NCBI RefSeq assembly: GCF_040438645.1
Contig: NZ_CP159256.1
Coordinates: forward strand, 124,001 to 188,000
Reading direction: 5' to 3'
DNA length: 64,000 nt
Source: Mesorhizobium sp. WSM2240
GTDB taxonomy: Bacteria; Pseudomonadota; Alphaproteobacteria; Rhizobiales; Rhizobiaceae
How positions within the stretch are numbered: the first letter of the stretch is position 1; each line of letters opens with the position of its first letter. Positions 54,266-64,000 of this stretch are shown here, piece by piece. The notes beneath the pieces were generated by a model. That model saw nothing but the letters and a program-made list of their open reading frames with translations, made no database searches and was not told the DNA's origin. The position numbers and the translations under genes were made by a program.

Positions 54266-54748
54266 GAGGCGCTGCCACGGGCTGGGTGCGGGGAAACCCG
54301 GCGAAGGCGCCGATCCAGAAACCCGCAGACACGGAGTAGCTGATGCCCACGTTGGCGTCGTACCGGGTGGCGTAAAGCGCATCAAGGCACTGAACGGCGC
54401 CACCCAACGCCGGCATGGGAGAATCATCGGCTGCTTTTCTACGCGGACGGATGGGCCCGGAATCGATCTTCTTGTGGTCGGGGTGGTCAGCCAGTCGCGC
54501 CAGAGCGTGCCCCCAGGCCCTCCAGCCAGGTGATGAGGGCGACTACCGAAAGCCCGCCGAGCACGATGACGGCGGCACCGCTCGGCGGTGCACACTTGGA
54601 CCTAGCCGTCGAGAACTGCGCCACCGCCGCTGCGCGAGCCTATTTACGATAGAGACATCGGACCTTTGAGGCTTGTCACGCTGAGCTGAGCCGGGGCTGC
54701 CGGCTCTTGCGTCGAAGCCTTCTAGTCCGTTCTATAGTCACATCGCCG

Positions 54749-56079
54749 CTATTGGCCCGATAAGAGGTTTCCTGAAGCAGCCTCGGGAATGGTCGCGTTA
54801 GCAATGTCGTGTGGCAGTTCGCTGATCTCATTTCCCAGCCCGCCCTCGGCCGAGGTTGCCTCCGTGTTCGGCTCGGCCATGGGCCTGTTTGGAGCTGCAG
54901 CCGAAGCCGGGGCGGGCGCCACCTTCGACTTCATCTCGCCCACACAAACAAATGGCACGCCCTGCGGGAAAATTACCTCGCGCGCTTCATCCGGCATTGA
55001 AACGTCGTGCTCGACGAGCACCCGCTTAATGAGTCGCAGCGCCGAAGATCGCACCCTGTGCGGTGAAAGCGTACGCCCGTCTATCCAGAAATGCGCCTTC
55101 AGGTTCACCGTCGCCGCCCCCAGCGCATCGACCAGCACCATCGGCGGTGGCTCGTTCAGGATCGCGTCGTGTCCGCGCAAGACCTCCGCGATCAGGCGCT
55201 GCGCGTCACTGATCGAGGCATCGTAGCCGATGCCCACCTCCGCCGTCACCCAGCGCGCCGGCGCCGCCGTGTAGTTCATGATCGTGCTCTTGAAAATCGT
55301 CGCGTTAGGTATCTGCACGTGGTTGCCGTCAATTGTCAGCAGGACCGTCGATCGCGTGTTCATCGTCTGCACGACTCCTTCAACGCCGCCACACCGATCA
55401 CGTCGCCCTGCCTAAAAGGCCGGCGGATGCTCAGCATAAGGCTCGCGAGGAAATTCTCGGCGATGTCTCGGAACGCAAAGCCAAGCACGATGCCGATCAC
55501 GCCCGCGCCGCCCAGCAGCGAGACCGCAAGCCCCGTCAGCCCCGCAACCTGCAGCAGAAGATAAACGCCAAGCAGGAGTACCGGGATTGCGATTGCCCGC
55601 GCTATAACGTTGCGCAAGAAGTCCTGCTCGACGCGAGGCGCGAGCACTCGGCGCATGAGCGAGGCGATCGCGCTTGACAGCCACCAGGCGAGTGGCAGGA
55701 TCAGCACCGCAAGCGCGATCAGCGGCAGCGCTGCTGCGATCTTGCGGGCCAGCGCCTCGATCTCGGAAAGAGTGGGCGCGAAGTTCCAGCTCACCTCCTC
55801 GCGCACCTCAATCCGGTTCACCACGGCAACCGTGCCCTCGGTCCGCGCTGCCAGATCGCGCGCCCACGTCCGCTGCTCCTGGGAACCCGCGATCCCGTCA
55901 AGGAACACGATCCCCTCGTCGACCGCAATCTCTACGCTGCGATACCAGCCGGTCGCTTCGAGGATCCGGCCAATCCGCTCCTCAATCGCTTCGTCGCGCG
56001 CCAAAGGCTCGATGGCGACCGCCTGCTCGGGCGCGGCGGGCTCGTCGGCAAGTTGGGCTGCCGTGTGCGTTGACATCAT
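54749..56079 (-). pseudogene. BON-MscS mechanosensitive channel split by a single-base frameshift
   Basis: Starting near MMSTHTAAQ at 56079: a BON domain (about 45-105, SVEIAVDEGIVFLDGIAGSQ), membrane segments (LPLIALAVLILPLAWWL) and the MscS pore and beta-domain text GGAGVIGIVLGFAFRDIAEN. Near 55388 the frame is lost by one base; it resumes as GVVQTMNTRSTVLLTIDGNH, VQIPNATIFKSTIMNY and the cytoplasmic vestibule, ending at 54749. Apart from the shift, both halves are intact, so a recent mutation or a sequencing error are equally possible. Confidence 0.8.
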
Positions 56080-56665
56080 GAAGAAATTGATAGGGCCGCC
56101 CAGCGTACGCGGCGGGAGGCCAACGCCCCGTCGGATCCGATTGTCAGCTTCGTCATTCTGCCCTCGTCCTTGCCGGCACATACCCGCCTGAAGAGTGTCA
56201 ATAAACGGGAAGCCTTCCATCCGATCAAGCGGTCACAACCTGCGCAGTTGTGATGTCCACGTGGCGCGTGCGACCGGTTGTGGCGGGACTTGAGCTCTTT
56301 CTTGAGGCGAATGTCCATAGGATCGTTACTCCGAGAGCGGCGGCCGCGACCCGTTTGCTCGCCGGCGCTTCGAAGCCTGGACTCTTGTCAATGCCGCTTC
56401 CGGGGAGAGCGTCGCCCATGAAGAACGAACGCCAACGGTCGGCCCCTAAGCGTCTTGATTGCTAGAACTGGCCCATAGTGACGAGGTCGTGGAGCTTGTC
56501 GCGCCAGCCCCCGTCGGCGATCGGCTAGGCCTTGGACCCATCCGAAGTGACACCCGGCAAGCTTTCGAAAAGCGCCGAGCCTATAAAGCCGCTGCTTCCG
56601 GTTTCGACCACGATATCTTGATCCTCACTCGTTGCCCCGCTCCGGTCGTGGTTGCCGAACAGCGC

Positions 56666-56743
56666 TCAGTTCGTCAGAAATTTGACGAGCGCGGCTATCG
56701 CCAGCACGAGAATGACGATGGCCAGAATCCAGGTGAGCGCCAT
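56666..56743 (-). CDS. 25-residue membrane peptide
   Basis: MALTWILAIVILVLAIAALV followed by KFLTN, preceded by AAGGG. A single hydrophobic helix with a basic end, a pattern of conserved micro-proteins in rhizobia. The remaining sequence up to 57278 has no gene I can support. Confidence 0.5.
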   Translation of the reverse strand: MALTWILAIVILVLAIAALVKFLTN

Positions 56744-57278
56744 ACTGCCCTTGGTACCCTCATCATGGTTCAGTCTCGGCAAATGAGTTAGAAAACACGA
56801 CGCTGCCACAACGTGGCGCCGCAGGCTCATGCCCAGCCCACTCACGAACACTTGTTCGCGTTGGAGGTGTGCTACACAGCCGTTTGCGAGGATTGTTCCG
56901 GCGAAGCCCACATGCTCGCGCCTTGGGGTGAAAACCGCGGCGGTCCGTCGCGTGAGCAACGGTCACCTCAACGATATGCTGCGCGGCCGCAACGCTGCCG
57001 AACGCGAACGCCTGACCCCCGAGCGGGCTTTCGATGCCACGGTGTCGAATATCCGAAAGTGTGGGCTGGGCAGTCCTTGTCCAGTAATGTGCGGTCGGCG
57101 GCGTGCTCACCGTCGAAGTTGCCGAAGCGCACGCGTTAACTTCCCGATCGGTGCTCGACATCGCAAGCTTCAGGCATGATGGCGAGCGCCGCGACCTCAC
57201 CCACCGTCCCTTTGAGCGGGAACCAGACGTCTTCGTTCGCGGTATCTTCGTGTTATCATGGAGACTAGGAGATGCCCT

Positions 57279-59048
57279 GTGAGCGAGAACCGCAAGCTAG
57301 CCGCGATCCTGGCCGCCGACGTGGTCGGCTACAGCCGGCTGGCGAGGGAGGATGAAGACCGTACTTTGGCCAGGTTGCGGGCCCTGCGCAGCGACCTGAT
57401 CGATCCGACCATCGCCGTCCACAACGGACGCGTGGTCAAGCGGACCGGGGATGGGGCGCTGGTTGAGTTCCGCAGTGTGGTAGATGCCGTGCGTTGCGCG
57501 TTGGAAGTGCAGAACGGCATGGTCGAGCGAAATGCCGGCGTTCCGCAGGACCGCCGCATCGAGTTTCGTATCGGGATTCATCTGGGCGACGTAGTGGAGG
57601 AAAACGACGGCGACCTGATGGGCGACGGCGTCAACATCGCCTCGCGTCTGGAGGGCGTCGCTGCCCCGGGAGCCATCTGCCTGTCGGAGGACGCCTATCG
57701 CCAGGTCAAGGCGAGGTTGGACCTTTCAGTCAGCGATCTCGGCAGCACGCAGCTCAAGAACATCGCCGAGCCGATCCGGGTGTATTTGCTGCGTGTCGGC
57801 AGCGCCGATGCAAAGGCAACAGCGATCTCCGAAGCCGTGTCGGGCCGGCTGGCGACGGCACCGCCGCCGAAACTGTCGATTGCCGTGCTGCCCTTTGCTA
57901 ACATGAGTGGTGATGCCGAGCAGGAATATTTCGCCGACGGAATCTCAGAAGACATCATCACAGCTCTCTCAAAGCTGTCGCAGTTGTTCGTGATCGCCCG
58001 CAATTCGTCCTTCACTTTCAAGGGCAGGAACGTGAACGTTCAGGAGGTGAGCCGCAATCTCGGTGTGCATTACGTGCTGGAGGGCAGCGTCCGCAAGTCC
58101 GGCAACAGGGTGCGCATCACCGCGCAGCTTATTGACGCGACCACGGGTGGACATCTGTGGGCAGAGCGTTTTGATCGCGACCTGACCGACATCTTTGCCG
58201 TGCAGGACGACGTGACGCAGCAAATTGTCGACGCGCTCGCGCTCAGCCTGACGGAGGGCGACCGGCAGCGGCTCGCGACCGAGCACACCGGCAACGTGGA
58301 GGCGTATGACTATTTCCTGCGCGGCCGAGAACTGTGGCACCGGCTGACAAAGGAGACGAACATTGCGGCCCGAGAACTTCTGCAACGTGCCATCGAACTG
58401 GACACGAAGTTCGCCTCGGCGTACGCCTTCCTAGCTCTCACCCACGCACTCGACTACGTGAACCGATGGAGCCCGTCGCCGCCGAAATCGCTCGAGCAGG
58501 CGGAAGTGGTTGCGACACGAGCCGTAGCGCTGGATGATCGCAATCCTTGGGCGCATTGGGCGCTAAGTTTAGGCAACCTGTACATGCGGCGGCACGACAA
58601 AGCCATCAGCGAGGCCCAACGTGCGATAGCCCTCAATCCGAACTTCGTTGAAGGCCACGTCAGCCTCGGCGAGGCGCTGTACTACTCGGCGAGGGCCGAG
58701 GAGGCACTCAAGTATTTCGAACAGGCGAAGATCTTGAACCCTTACTTTCCGGATGTGCTTTTGCACTTCCACGCCTTGGCGTCGTTTCAACTGGGAAGAT
58801 ACGAGGAGGCGGCAGGCTTACTGAAGCAGCGGCTGACTCGCAATCCCGTTACCGACGTCTCGCGCGCGCTTTTGGCCGCCTGTTGCGGCCATCTGGGCCG
58901 TTTCGACGAGGCCCGCGCGGCTTGGCAGGAGGTGTTCCGGGTCAATCCCGACTACTCCCTGGAATACCGTCGCAAAGTGTTACCCTACAAGAACCCCGAG
59001 GATTTCGAGTTGCTGGTGGACGGGCTTCGCAAGGCGGGTCTGGTATAA
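57279..59048 (+). CDS. Class III adenylate cyclase with TolB-like and TPR domains
   Basis: 589 residues from the GTG at 57279 (AGGAG 7 bp upstream). Cyclase domain (about 5-175): metal Asp in AAILAADVVGYSRLAREDED, KRTGDGALVEF and GDGVNIASRLEG supply the catalytic Lys/Asp and Asn/Arg set. A TolB-like domain (about 200-315) begins IAVLPFANMSGDAEQEYFAD. TPR repeats fill about 330-560 (NPNFVEGHVSLGEALYYSAR). Cytoplasmic cAMP synthesis with a protein-interaction tail is expected; this architecture is highly expanded in rhizobia. Confidence 0.93.
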   Translation: MSENRKLAAILAADVVGYSRLAREDEDRTLARLRALRSDLIDPTIAVHNGRVVKRTGDGALVEFRSVVDAVRCALEVQNGMVERNAGVPQDRRIEFRIGIHLGDVVEENDGDLMGDGVNIASRLEGVAAPGAICLSEDAYRQVKARLDLSVSDLGSTQLKNIAEPIRVYLLRVGSADAKATAISEAVSGRLATAPPPKLSIAVLPFANMSGDAEQEYFADGISEDIITALSKLSQLFVIARNSSFTFKGRNVNVQEVSRNLGVHYVLEGSVRKSGNRVRITAQLIDATTGGHLWAERFDRDLTDIFAVQDDVTQQIVDALALSLTEGDRQRLATEHTGNVEAYDYFLRGRELWHRLTKETNIAARELLQRAIELDTKFASAYAFLALTHALDYVNRWSPSPPKSLEQAEVVATRAVALDDRNPWAHWALSLGNLYMRRHDKAISEAQRAIALNPNFVEGHVSLGEALYYSARAEEALKYFEQAKILNPYFPDVLLHFHALASFQLGRYEEAAGLLKQRLTRNPVTDVSRALLAACCGHLGRFDEARAAWQEVFRVNPDYSLEYRRKVLPYKNPEDFELLVDGLRKAGLV

Positions 59049-59111
59049 CTAAGGCGTGAACTCATAAATGCGGAATGACTTGGTGGAAAGCGGTTATCAC
59101 GATAACACTTT

Positions 59112-59549
59112 TCAGCCAATCAGCAGGGTGTGGAATGGGATTGCTGGTCGGCCCCACCACTCGCCTTGGCTCACGGGCTTAGCCCAGTCGCCGCCGATAG
59201 CCGCGAGGGAGCTGAGCAGCGTATCCCTCTGTGACCGCTCACCACCTAACAAATGCCGGGCATTCCTAATGAGCACGACCCAGCCCGCACCTGGCGTATT
59301 CAACCACGACAAGTCCCGCATCCAATCCTCGAAGCCTGCATAGTTCGCAACGGATGAAGGGAAGCGGAACGCGGCACCAAAGCACACGAAGGCTTGGGAC
59401 GGCGCTCTCATGGAGGCACCATCGAGATGGACGACAGAATGGCCTGCTGCCTCTAGGCGGTGAACAAACTCGTCATCCGCACGAAGAAGTTGAATGACGT
59501 GAGGCGCCTGCGTTGAACACAACAATTCCTCGATTTTCGCGAGCTTCAC
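59112..59549 (-). CDS. Barstar-like protein
   Basis: 145 residues. HSVVHLDGASMRAPSQAFVC and the block FRFPSSVANYAGFEDWMRDL followed by GWVVLIRNARHLL match the barstar (RNase inhibitor) fold, with the Asp/Glu helix that plugs the RNase active site. No barnase-type RNase gene is adjacent, so it is an orphan inhibitor or immunity protein. Confidence 0.75.
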   Translation of the reverse strand: MKLAKIEELLCSTQAPHVIQLLRADDEFVHRLEAAGHSVVHLDGASMRAPSQAFVCFGAAFRFPSSVANYAGFEDWMRDLSWLNTPGAGWVVLIRNARHLLGGERSQRDTLLSSLAAIGGDWAKPVSQGEWWGRPAIPFHTLLIG

Positions 59550-59645
59550 CGATCAGATTATCCTATGCCGACTGCTGGTGGCTAAACGCATAGTTACCAT
59601 GTCCGCGATGGGGTCATTTTGCCATTGGCCCTTTCATATTACGCC

Positions 59646-60430
59646 GGATTCTGATTCAGACCCAGCATGAGCCGTTGTGACCTAACCGACTTCGAGTGGC
59701 GAGCAATTGAATTGCTGCTGCCGAACAAGCCGCGTGGAGGGCCGCGCGTTGACGACCGCCGTGTGCTGAACGGCATTTTCTGGGTGCTTCGTTCCGGCGC
59801 ACCGTGGCGAGACCTACCCGAGCGATACGGCCCACGCACCACCTGCTACAACCGCTTCGTCCGATGGCGGAAAGCAGGTGTGTGGGACCGCCTCATGGAC
59901 GCTATCACCAAAGCCCACGACGGCAGGGTGCAGATGATCGACACCTCCATTGTTCGCGTCCATCAACAGGGCGCGACGGCAAAAAGGGGGATCAAGATCA
60001 TTGTCTCGGTCGTTCCAGAGGCGGACTGACAACCAAAATCCATGCTCTTGTCGACGCCCAAGGCAGGCCGATCAAACTGACGCTCACGGCAGGCCAAAAG
60101 AGCGACGTCGCTTCAGCAGGGGACTTGATCACCGACTTGCCCGAAGGGGCCATGCTGCTCGCCGACAAGGGCTATGATGCCAACGCCTTGCGCAATGTCG
60201 TCACCGAGCGAAAGGCGTGGGCCAACATCCCGCCCAAGGCCAACCGCAAGGGCCCGATCTGCTTCAGCCCCTTTCTCTACAAGGCGCTGAACCTCGTCGA
60301 GCGATTCTTCAATAAGGCCAAGCAATTCCGACGCATCGCGACCCGCTACGACAAGCACGCCGAGAACTACCTCGCTGCCCTCAAACTCGTCGCAATCCGC
60401 ATATGGCTGCGCGATAATGAGTCTACGTCC
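59646..60430 (+). mobile_element. IS5-family (IS427-like) insertion sequence
   Basis: About 785 bp bounded by imperfect inverted ends (GGATTCTGATTCA / TGAGTCTACGTCC, 8 of 13 matching). It contains one transposase in two overlapping frames. No clear target duplication is visible. Confidence 0.75.
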
Positions 60431-60433
60431 TAA
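59667..60433 (+). CDS. IS5-family transposase, two frames joined by -1 frameshift
   Basis: The first frame (59667-60029) holds MSRCDLTDFEWRAIELLLPN, the DUF4096-type N-terminus, and the first catalytic Asp (QMIDTSIVRVHQQ). The second frame (about 59990-60433) holds GRSRGGLTTKIHALVDAQGR, ADKGYDANALRNV (second Asp) and LNLVERFFNKAKQFRRIATR (Glu). The frames overlap at AAAAAGGGGG (59981-59990), a plausible -1 slippage site (GGC AAA AAG). The triad D-D-E is complete, so the fusion protein could be active. Confidence 0.85.
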
Positions 60434-60761
60434 TCTCTGCAAAGGCCTACTTGGGTGCCGGTACGCACGAGGCAGGTACCTACCCCATCCAGATGGAATG
60501 GATCTTGGGGACGAGCCTGCCGCACTAGCCCAAGCCAATGGTTGCTGCAGGGGAATGATACGGTCAAACTCCATGACAGGCCGCGAAACGCTCATCGGAG
60601 CCATTTTTTTTTTGCTCGTGAAGGACAACGCGGGCACAGCTGTTCAGAACGTTCTTCATCAACCCCGCGAATAGCCCATCGTGCGGGTTACTCGATAAGA
60701 AGGTGCCTGCAGCGGCCGGAAAAGCTCTCCGGTCCCGGCGAGCACTCGCAATAGGTTGCCG

Positions 60762-61136
60762 CTACACCCAATACGGCCGGATGCCATAGTGGTCGTAAAC
60801 ACGGCGGCCACTCTCGGCACCCCAGTCGAAATCGTGGTCGCGGGCATAGCGCGGTGCGCCTTCGACCTGCTCCTTCGTGATGTCGATCCGGAAACCTCCA
60901 AGGCTCTCGTCATAGTCCAGCTTCTGCCACGGCAGCGGATAGTAGTCGTCGCCAATTCCAAAAAAGCCACCAAAGCTCAGAACGGCGTAGGATACCCTGC
61001 CGCCCCTCTTTTCGAGGATCAGCCTTTCGACCTGCCCGATGTGATTTCCCTGGACGTCATAGACGTTGGTGCCGACCACCATGTCGCTGGCGATGAGATC
61101 GTGGGTTTCGCGAATGTCGGGGTCCTGGTTTGTCAT
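60762..61136 (-). CDS. PRC-barrel domain protein
   Basis: 124 residues from the ATG at 61136 (AAGGAG upstream). LIASDMVVGTNVYDVQGNHI, GRVSYAVLSFGGFFGIGDDY, YYPLPWQKLDYDES match the PRC-barrel fold common in rhizobial stress-induced proteins. Soluble, binding partner unknown. The segment 60434-60761 has no gene. Confidence 0.88.
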   Translation of the reverse strand: MTNQDPDIRETHDLIASDMVVGTNVYDVQGNHIGQVERLILEKRGGRVSYAVLSFGGFFGIGDDYYPLPWQKLDYDESLGGFRIDITKEQVEGAPRYARDHDFDWGAESGRRVYDHYGIRPYWV

Positions 61137-61217
61137 GACTTGCTCCTTACCGTTGGTTATGGAGCAAAAACGGATTCCCACGCCTCAACGTTCCAGGGAA
61201 ACTTTTGCGAACCAGCC

Positions 61218-61691
61218 TCAGCAACCTTCAGGCTTGAGCGAGCGCACCATCCGGGTGACGACCGGATCGTAGGCAACTTTTTTATCCCTGCTGTAGTCCA
61301 TGAGGAACAAAGCGGCACGATCGCCGCACACGGTTATGGCTCTGACGTAGCGGATCTGATCGTCCTTGATTCCCGAGTAACTTGCCCATTCACGCGTCAG
61401 CCGCCGATAGGTGAATTCCCAGCCTTCCTTTTCGTCCTGACTGATCTGGTCTTTGATCCGAGACAGGAAGTCACCTTGTTCAAGGTTGATGCCCCAGACG
61501 GCGAGGAGGGCTCCATCGGGGGAATGGAACGCCGCGCCATCGCCACTCTCTGAACGTTGCGTCAGTTCGAACTCGGGTGGCACGTCGAAAACGAAGCCAA
61601 ACCTCTCGATCCCGAAGCGCTGCCATTCCTGCGCCCTTGCCTGAGCGAAGAAGAGCATCAGCGCCGATAAAACCAGCAGAGTTCGGCCCAT
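61218..61691 (-). CDS. Secreted hypothetical protein (157 aa)
   Basis: Signal peptide MGRTLLVLSALMLFFAQARA with cleavage before QEW. The mature part (FGFVFDVPPEFELTQRSESG, AYDPVVTRMVRSLKPEG) resembles small periplasmic proteins with a photosystem PsbP/serine-protease-accessory-like fold; the family is not certain. Two cysteines (TVCGDRA and the C-terminal Cys). Confidence 0.7.
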   Translation of the reverse strand: MGRTLLVLSALMLFFAQARAQEWQRFGIERFGFVFDVPPEFELTQRSESGDGAAFHSPDGALLAVWGINLEQGDFLSRIKDQISQDEKEGWEFTYRRLTREWASYSGIKDDQIRYVRAITVCGDRAALFLMDYSRDKKVAYDPVVTRMVRSLKPEGC

Positions 61692-61998
61692 TGCTCGGCC
61701 CCTAGTTTGTTTAGCCTATGCTAATGCAAACTGCGTAAACCCGGGGATGTTCCGTTTTTGAAGAGCAGCCCACAGGAGATGATTTCACTGTCGCTGGAGG
61801 TTCAGATCAAATTCTTCGCAACGCGGTCAGCTAGTTGGTCCATTAAGAACTGCTCCGTTTCAAAGAGGTGTAACCACATCCTTTCGCAAGAATTGCCCGC
61901 AGGGCTGAGCGCGGGGCAGGCGCAAGAACCACTATGGAGTTAAATTGCGGCCCAGCACTTGTGACACAGCTGCGCCTTGTAGATGGGCCAGTGCCGGA

Positions 61999-62238
61999 TC
62001 AGTTGCACCGTAGATCGGTTTTGTCCTCGTCGGCATCAGGCACGGTAATCGCCGCCTCGAGCAACCGGCCGCGGTCATCCACGCCGCTCTGGAACAGCAG
62101 CATGATTTTCAGGGCCATGTTTTCAGCATCCGCGGAACCTCGCGTGATTTTCGATGTGCGACAGGCTTCTTCGAAAACAGATTCCAAGGTCCTGAGCTCG
62201 TCCGGGTAAACGATCCCCTGAGTACCGGTGTATGGCAT
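61999..62238 (-). CDS. Small hypothetical protein (79 aa)
   Basis: ATG at 62238 after AAGGGG (TTG at 62256 possible). MPYTGTQGIVYPDELRTLES, CRTSKITRGSADAENMALKI. Soluble, helical; probably a conserved rhizobial protein of unknown function. Confidence 0.6.
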   Translation of the reverse strand: MPYTGTQGIVYPDELRTLESVFEEACRTSKITRGSADAENMALKIMLLFQSGVDDRGRLLEAAITVPDADEDKTDLRCN

Positions 62239-63649
62239 TGTCTTGCCCCTTGCCAACTAGAACTGGACAGTAGCGCAGGTCCAGTCGGCAAGCGAGTCGT
62301 TTGTATCAGGACAATCCTATCAGGTTCAGTGATAGTGCGCTTGTAGTCAAATCACTGGCGCCGAGTGGAGCCATTATCGATGCCGATCGTGACCATATGC
62401 CTTCACCGTCATCTAATGCGGCCGCTTCAAGACCCCGCATTCTACCGATTGCGATATCGTCCGCAGACCCCGGCAAGCGCATGGACGACGACGTAAGCGC
62501 CTGTGACCCCGTCGACGGAGCGGTCCACACAGACGATCGAACTAGATCGGGTCGATTTGGCCGGGCGCCGCTCACTTCGTTTCCACCTGATCGCTGTCAT
62601 GACACAACGCGGTCTTCGTGACCGGCCGCGCCGCAGCCCCGGTCGAAACAAGAAGCCCACGGAACAGGCGAGGGGCCCAGCCTGCCTTGTGTCCACATAG
62701 AATTGATACTCATGCTGCAGGCTGGTTGGTTCTCGGGCAAAGCAGCTGCCAGCGACAGATCCATGGCCCGAATGGGTTCGGACCGGATTCAGATGGAAGC
62801 ATGCCAATTGGTCAGCTGTTACCTGCCAGTCTAGCCCTCGGAATATGAGGCCCAAGCCTCAGCTAGCACGGGCGGATCTAGCGGCCTTAGCAGTCCTGGA
62901 GCGCCGCCGGCTTTGGCTCGGCGGGATTATCGTCCGGCGTCTAACATTCTATCAGTCTTCATCAATTGCGTGCTTCGAAGAGCATTATCGTGGCCCTATG
63001 CGGAGGCAGGTGCTGGTCCACACCGCGTCATTGCATCGCCACCTACACGGTCACATATACCGAATGCGTCGAATGTTTCCCCCTTGCATCGGCGCGTTCC
63101 CCTCTGTTGGTTTCAACTTTCAAATTTTTGCCGGACCTCACGGTCCGGCCACTTTTCGGGCACTGGTTTTGTTGGGCATCGCTCGCCTCTCAACTATCAT
63201 TCCTTTTATATATGTTGCAATCAAACATGCTGCGTCCGTGCGTCCGCATTTCACAGGTTCCATCCTCTTTCTCGGCGGGCGCCGACCTATGAGCCGGTAG
63301 TTGTAGGGACCATGGGTGAATCGTCAGGCCATTCTCCATCAATGCCCAATTGAGAGCTATCGACATGTGCCATTTTGGACAGGCCTGAACGCCCTGTCGC
63401 AACGCATTAGGGCGGTCGCTCTCAAGTGTTACGGTTTGCTTGCGGGGTCGTGAAGATTGTTGATTGCGAACCATGGCTCTACATGCCGACAGCATTGATC
63501 GCGGCGTAAGGCCGATTTCCGGCATTCGACCAGAGCCTTGGAACAAGCACTTGGCGCGGTGCCGTTTTTTCGGCGGTGTTGACTACACGCAATGAGTGCT
63601 TGATGGTTGCCCCTGAGAATAGACGCTTTGCATAGCAACGGAGGGTTTC
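62239..63649. other. 1.4-kb region without a recognised gene
   Basis: Open frames on both strands overlap each other and show no motifs, ribosome sites or plausible composition. I see no IS ends or strong hairpins. Confidence 0.45.
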
Positions 63650-64000
63650 GTGGCTGACCTCAAGGAAGGCAATTCAAACCAGGTACCTACGGAGGCACCT
63701 GTGAAGGAAGAGACAGCTGACGCTAAGAAAAAGGCGCCGACGCCGAGAAAGGGAACCGGGAGGAAGGTACGCCCACAGCGGACCAAATCCAAGAGTTCGG
63801 TCAAACAACCTTCGTTACCTGAAGCGACCCCTATCGCTCCTGCAACCCGAAAAAGATATTCTGAAAGGGAGCGGGCCGAAAAGCTTGGCGAGATCGAGAG
63901 GCAGACAGGCCGGGGAACGAGCGTCAAGGACGCTGTCAAGAAGGCGGGAATATCAGAACAAACCTATTATCAGTGGAAGAAGGCTGCCGGGGAGGCCCCA
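63650..64000 (+). CDS. syrB: SyrB-like protein (3' end outside window)
   Basis: GTG at 63650 with GGAGGG upstream; 117 codons are open to the end of the window. Lys/Pro/Ala-rich N-terminus, then RKRYSERERAEKLGEIERQT and KKAGISEQTYYQWKKAAG, the helix-turn-helix-like end of rhizobial SyrB/SyrB2 proteins. In S. meliloti SyrB represses syrM; here its target is unknown. Confidence 0.8.
   Translation, partial: MADLKEGNSNQVPTEAPVKEETADAKKKAPTPRKGTGRKVRPQRTKSKSSVKQPSLPEATPIAPATRKRYSERERAEKLGEIERQTGRGTSVKDAVKKAGISEQTYYQWKKAAGEAP

Noticed and set aside
1..64000. CRISPR arrays, rRNA genes or intact tRNA genes
   Set aside because: No regularly spaced repeats, no rRNA text, and only the damaged tRNA-Glu-like fragment near 51.66 kb were seen.

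Overview
The window looks like an accessory replicon or genomic island of a Rhizobiales alphaproteobacterium (Sinorhizobium/Mesorhizobium-like). The evidence is high GC, rhizobial gene families (a SyrB-like protein, DUF982, a LapG-like cysteine peptidase, an ExoY-like glycosyl-1-phosphate transferase), many small strain-specific genes and many decayed genes and IS remnants. The species cannot be named from the sequence alone.

Layout. 1-5.9 kb: a sugar ABC uptake locus (two permeases, binding protein, ATPase) with an esterase and an FCD-type GntR regulator; a 34-bp palindrome lies between the divergent regulator and ATPase. 5.9-7.7 kb: a gene graveyard (EamA transporter, crcB, MFS). 7.7-9.3 kb: an FAD monooxygenase. 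11.1-19.2 kb: a LuxR-type orphan regulator followed by a six-gene operon whose order and domains match bgrRSTUWV of S. meliloti, the partner-switching system that controls c-di-GMP for mixed-linkage beta-glucan. 19.9-24 kb: secreted or envelope proteins (CBM60-OmpA fusion, LapG-like peptidase, small secreted and membrane proteins) and an AraC regulator. 24.5-37.9 kb: a Wzx/Wzy-type exopolysaccharide cluster that makes UDP-glucuronate and UDP-xylose and ends with a PPP-type phosphatase and a Wzz/BY-kinase. 38.2-42.5 kb: a diguanylate cyclase followed by a membrane-fusion/glucan synthase pair that fits bgsB-bgsA. 42.5-51.6 kb: small genes, IS remnants, hairpins and a stand-alone ATP-dependent DNA ligase. 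51.6-64 kb: a tRNA-Glu-like 3' remnant, a Tat-exported peptide-binding protein, pseudogenes (MFS, mscS), an adenylate cyclase-TolB-TPR protein, a barstar-like gene, an IS5-family element, a PRC-barrel protein and the start of a syrB-like gene.

How the parts fit. The bgr operon, the second diguanylate cyclase and bgsBA would form one c-di-GMP-gated beta-glucan circuit, with an independent xylose-containing polysaccharide cluster placed between sensor and effector. The strongest novel signals are: (i) a 43-bp element present in four gapless copies, one before the LuxR regulator, one before the EPS cluster, and two in inverted orientation each followed by a terminator-like hairpin, so these two may be small-RNA genes; and (ii) a second, apparently catalytically dead kinase/STAS pair inside the bgr operon (BgrS and the STAS part of BgrT), with the STAS domain fused to a methyltransferase. 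All functional statements rest on reading motifs by eye; no database search was run.
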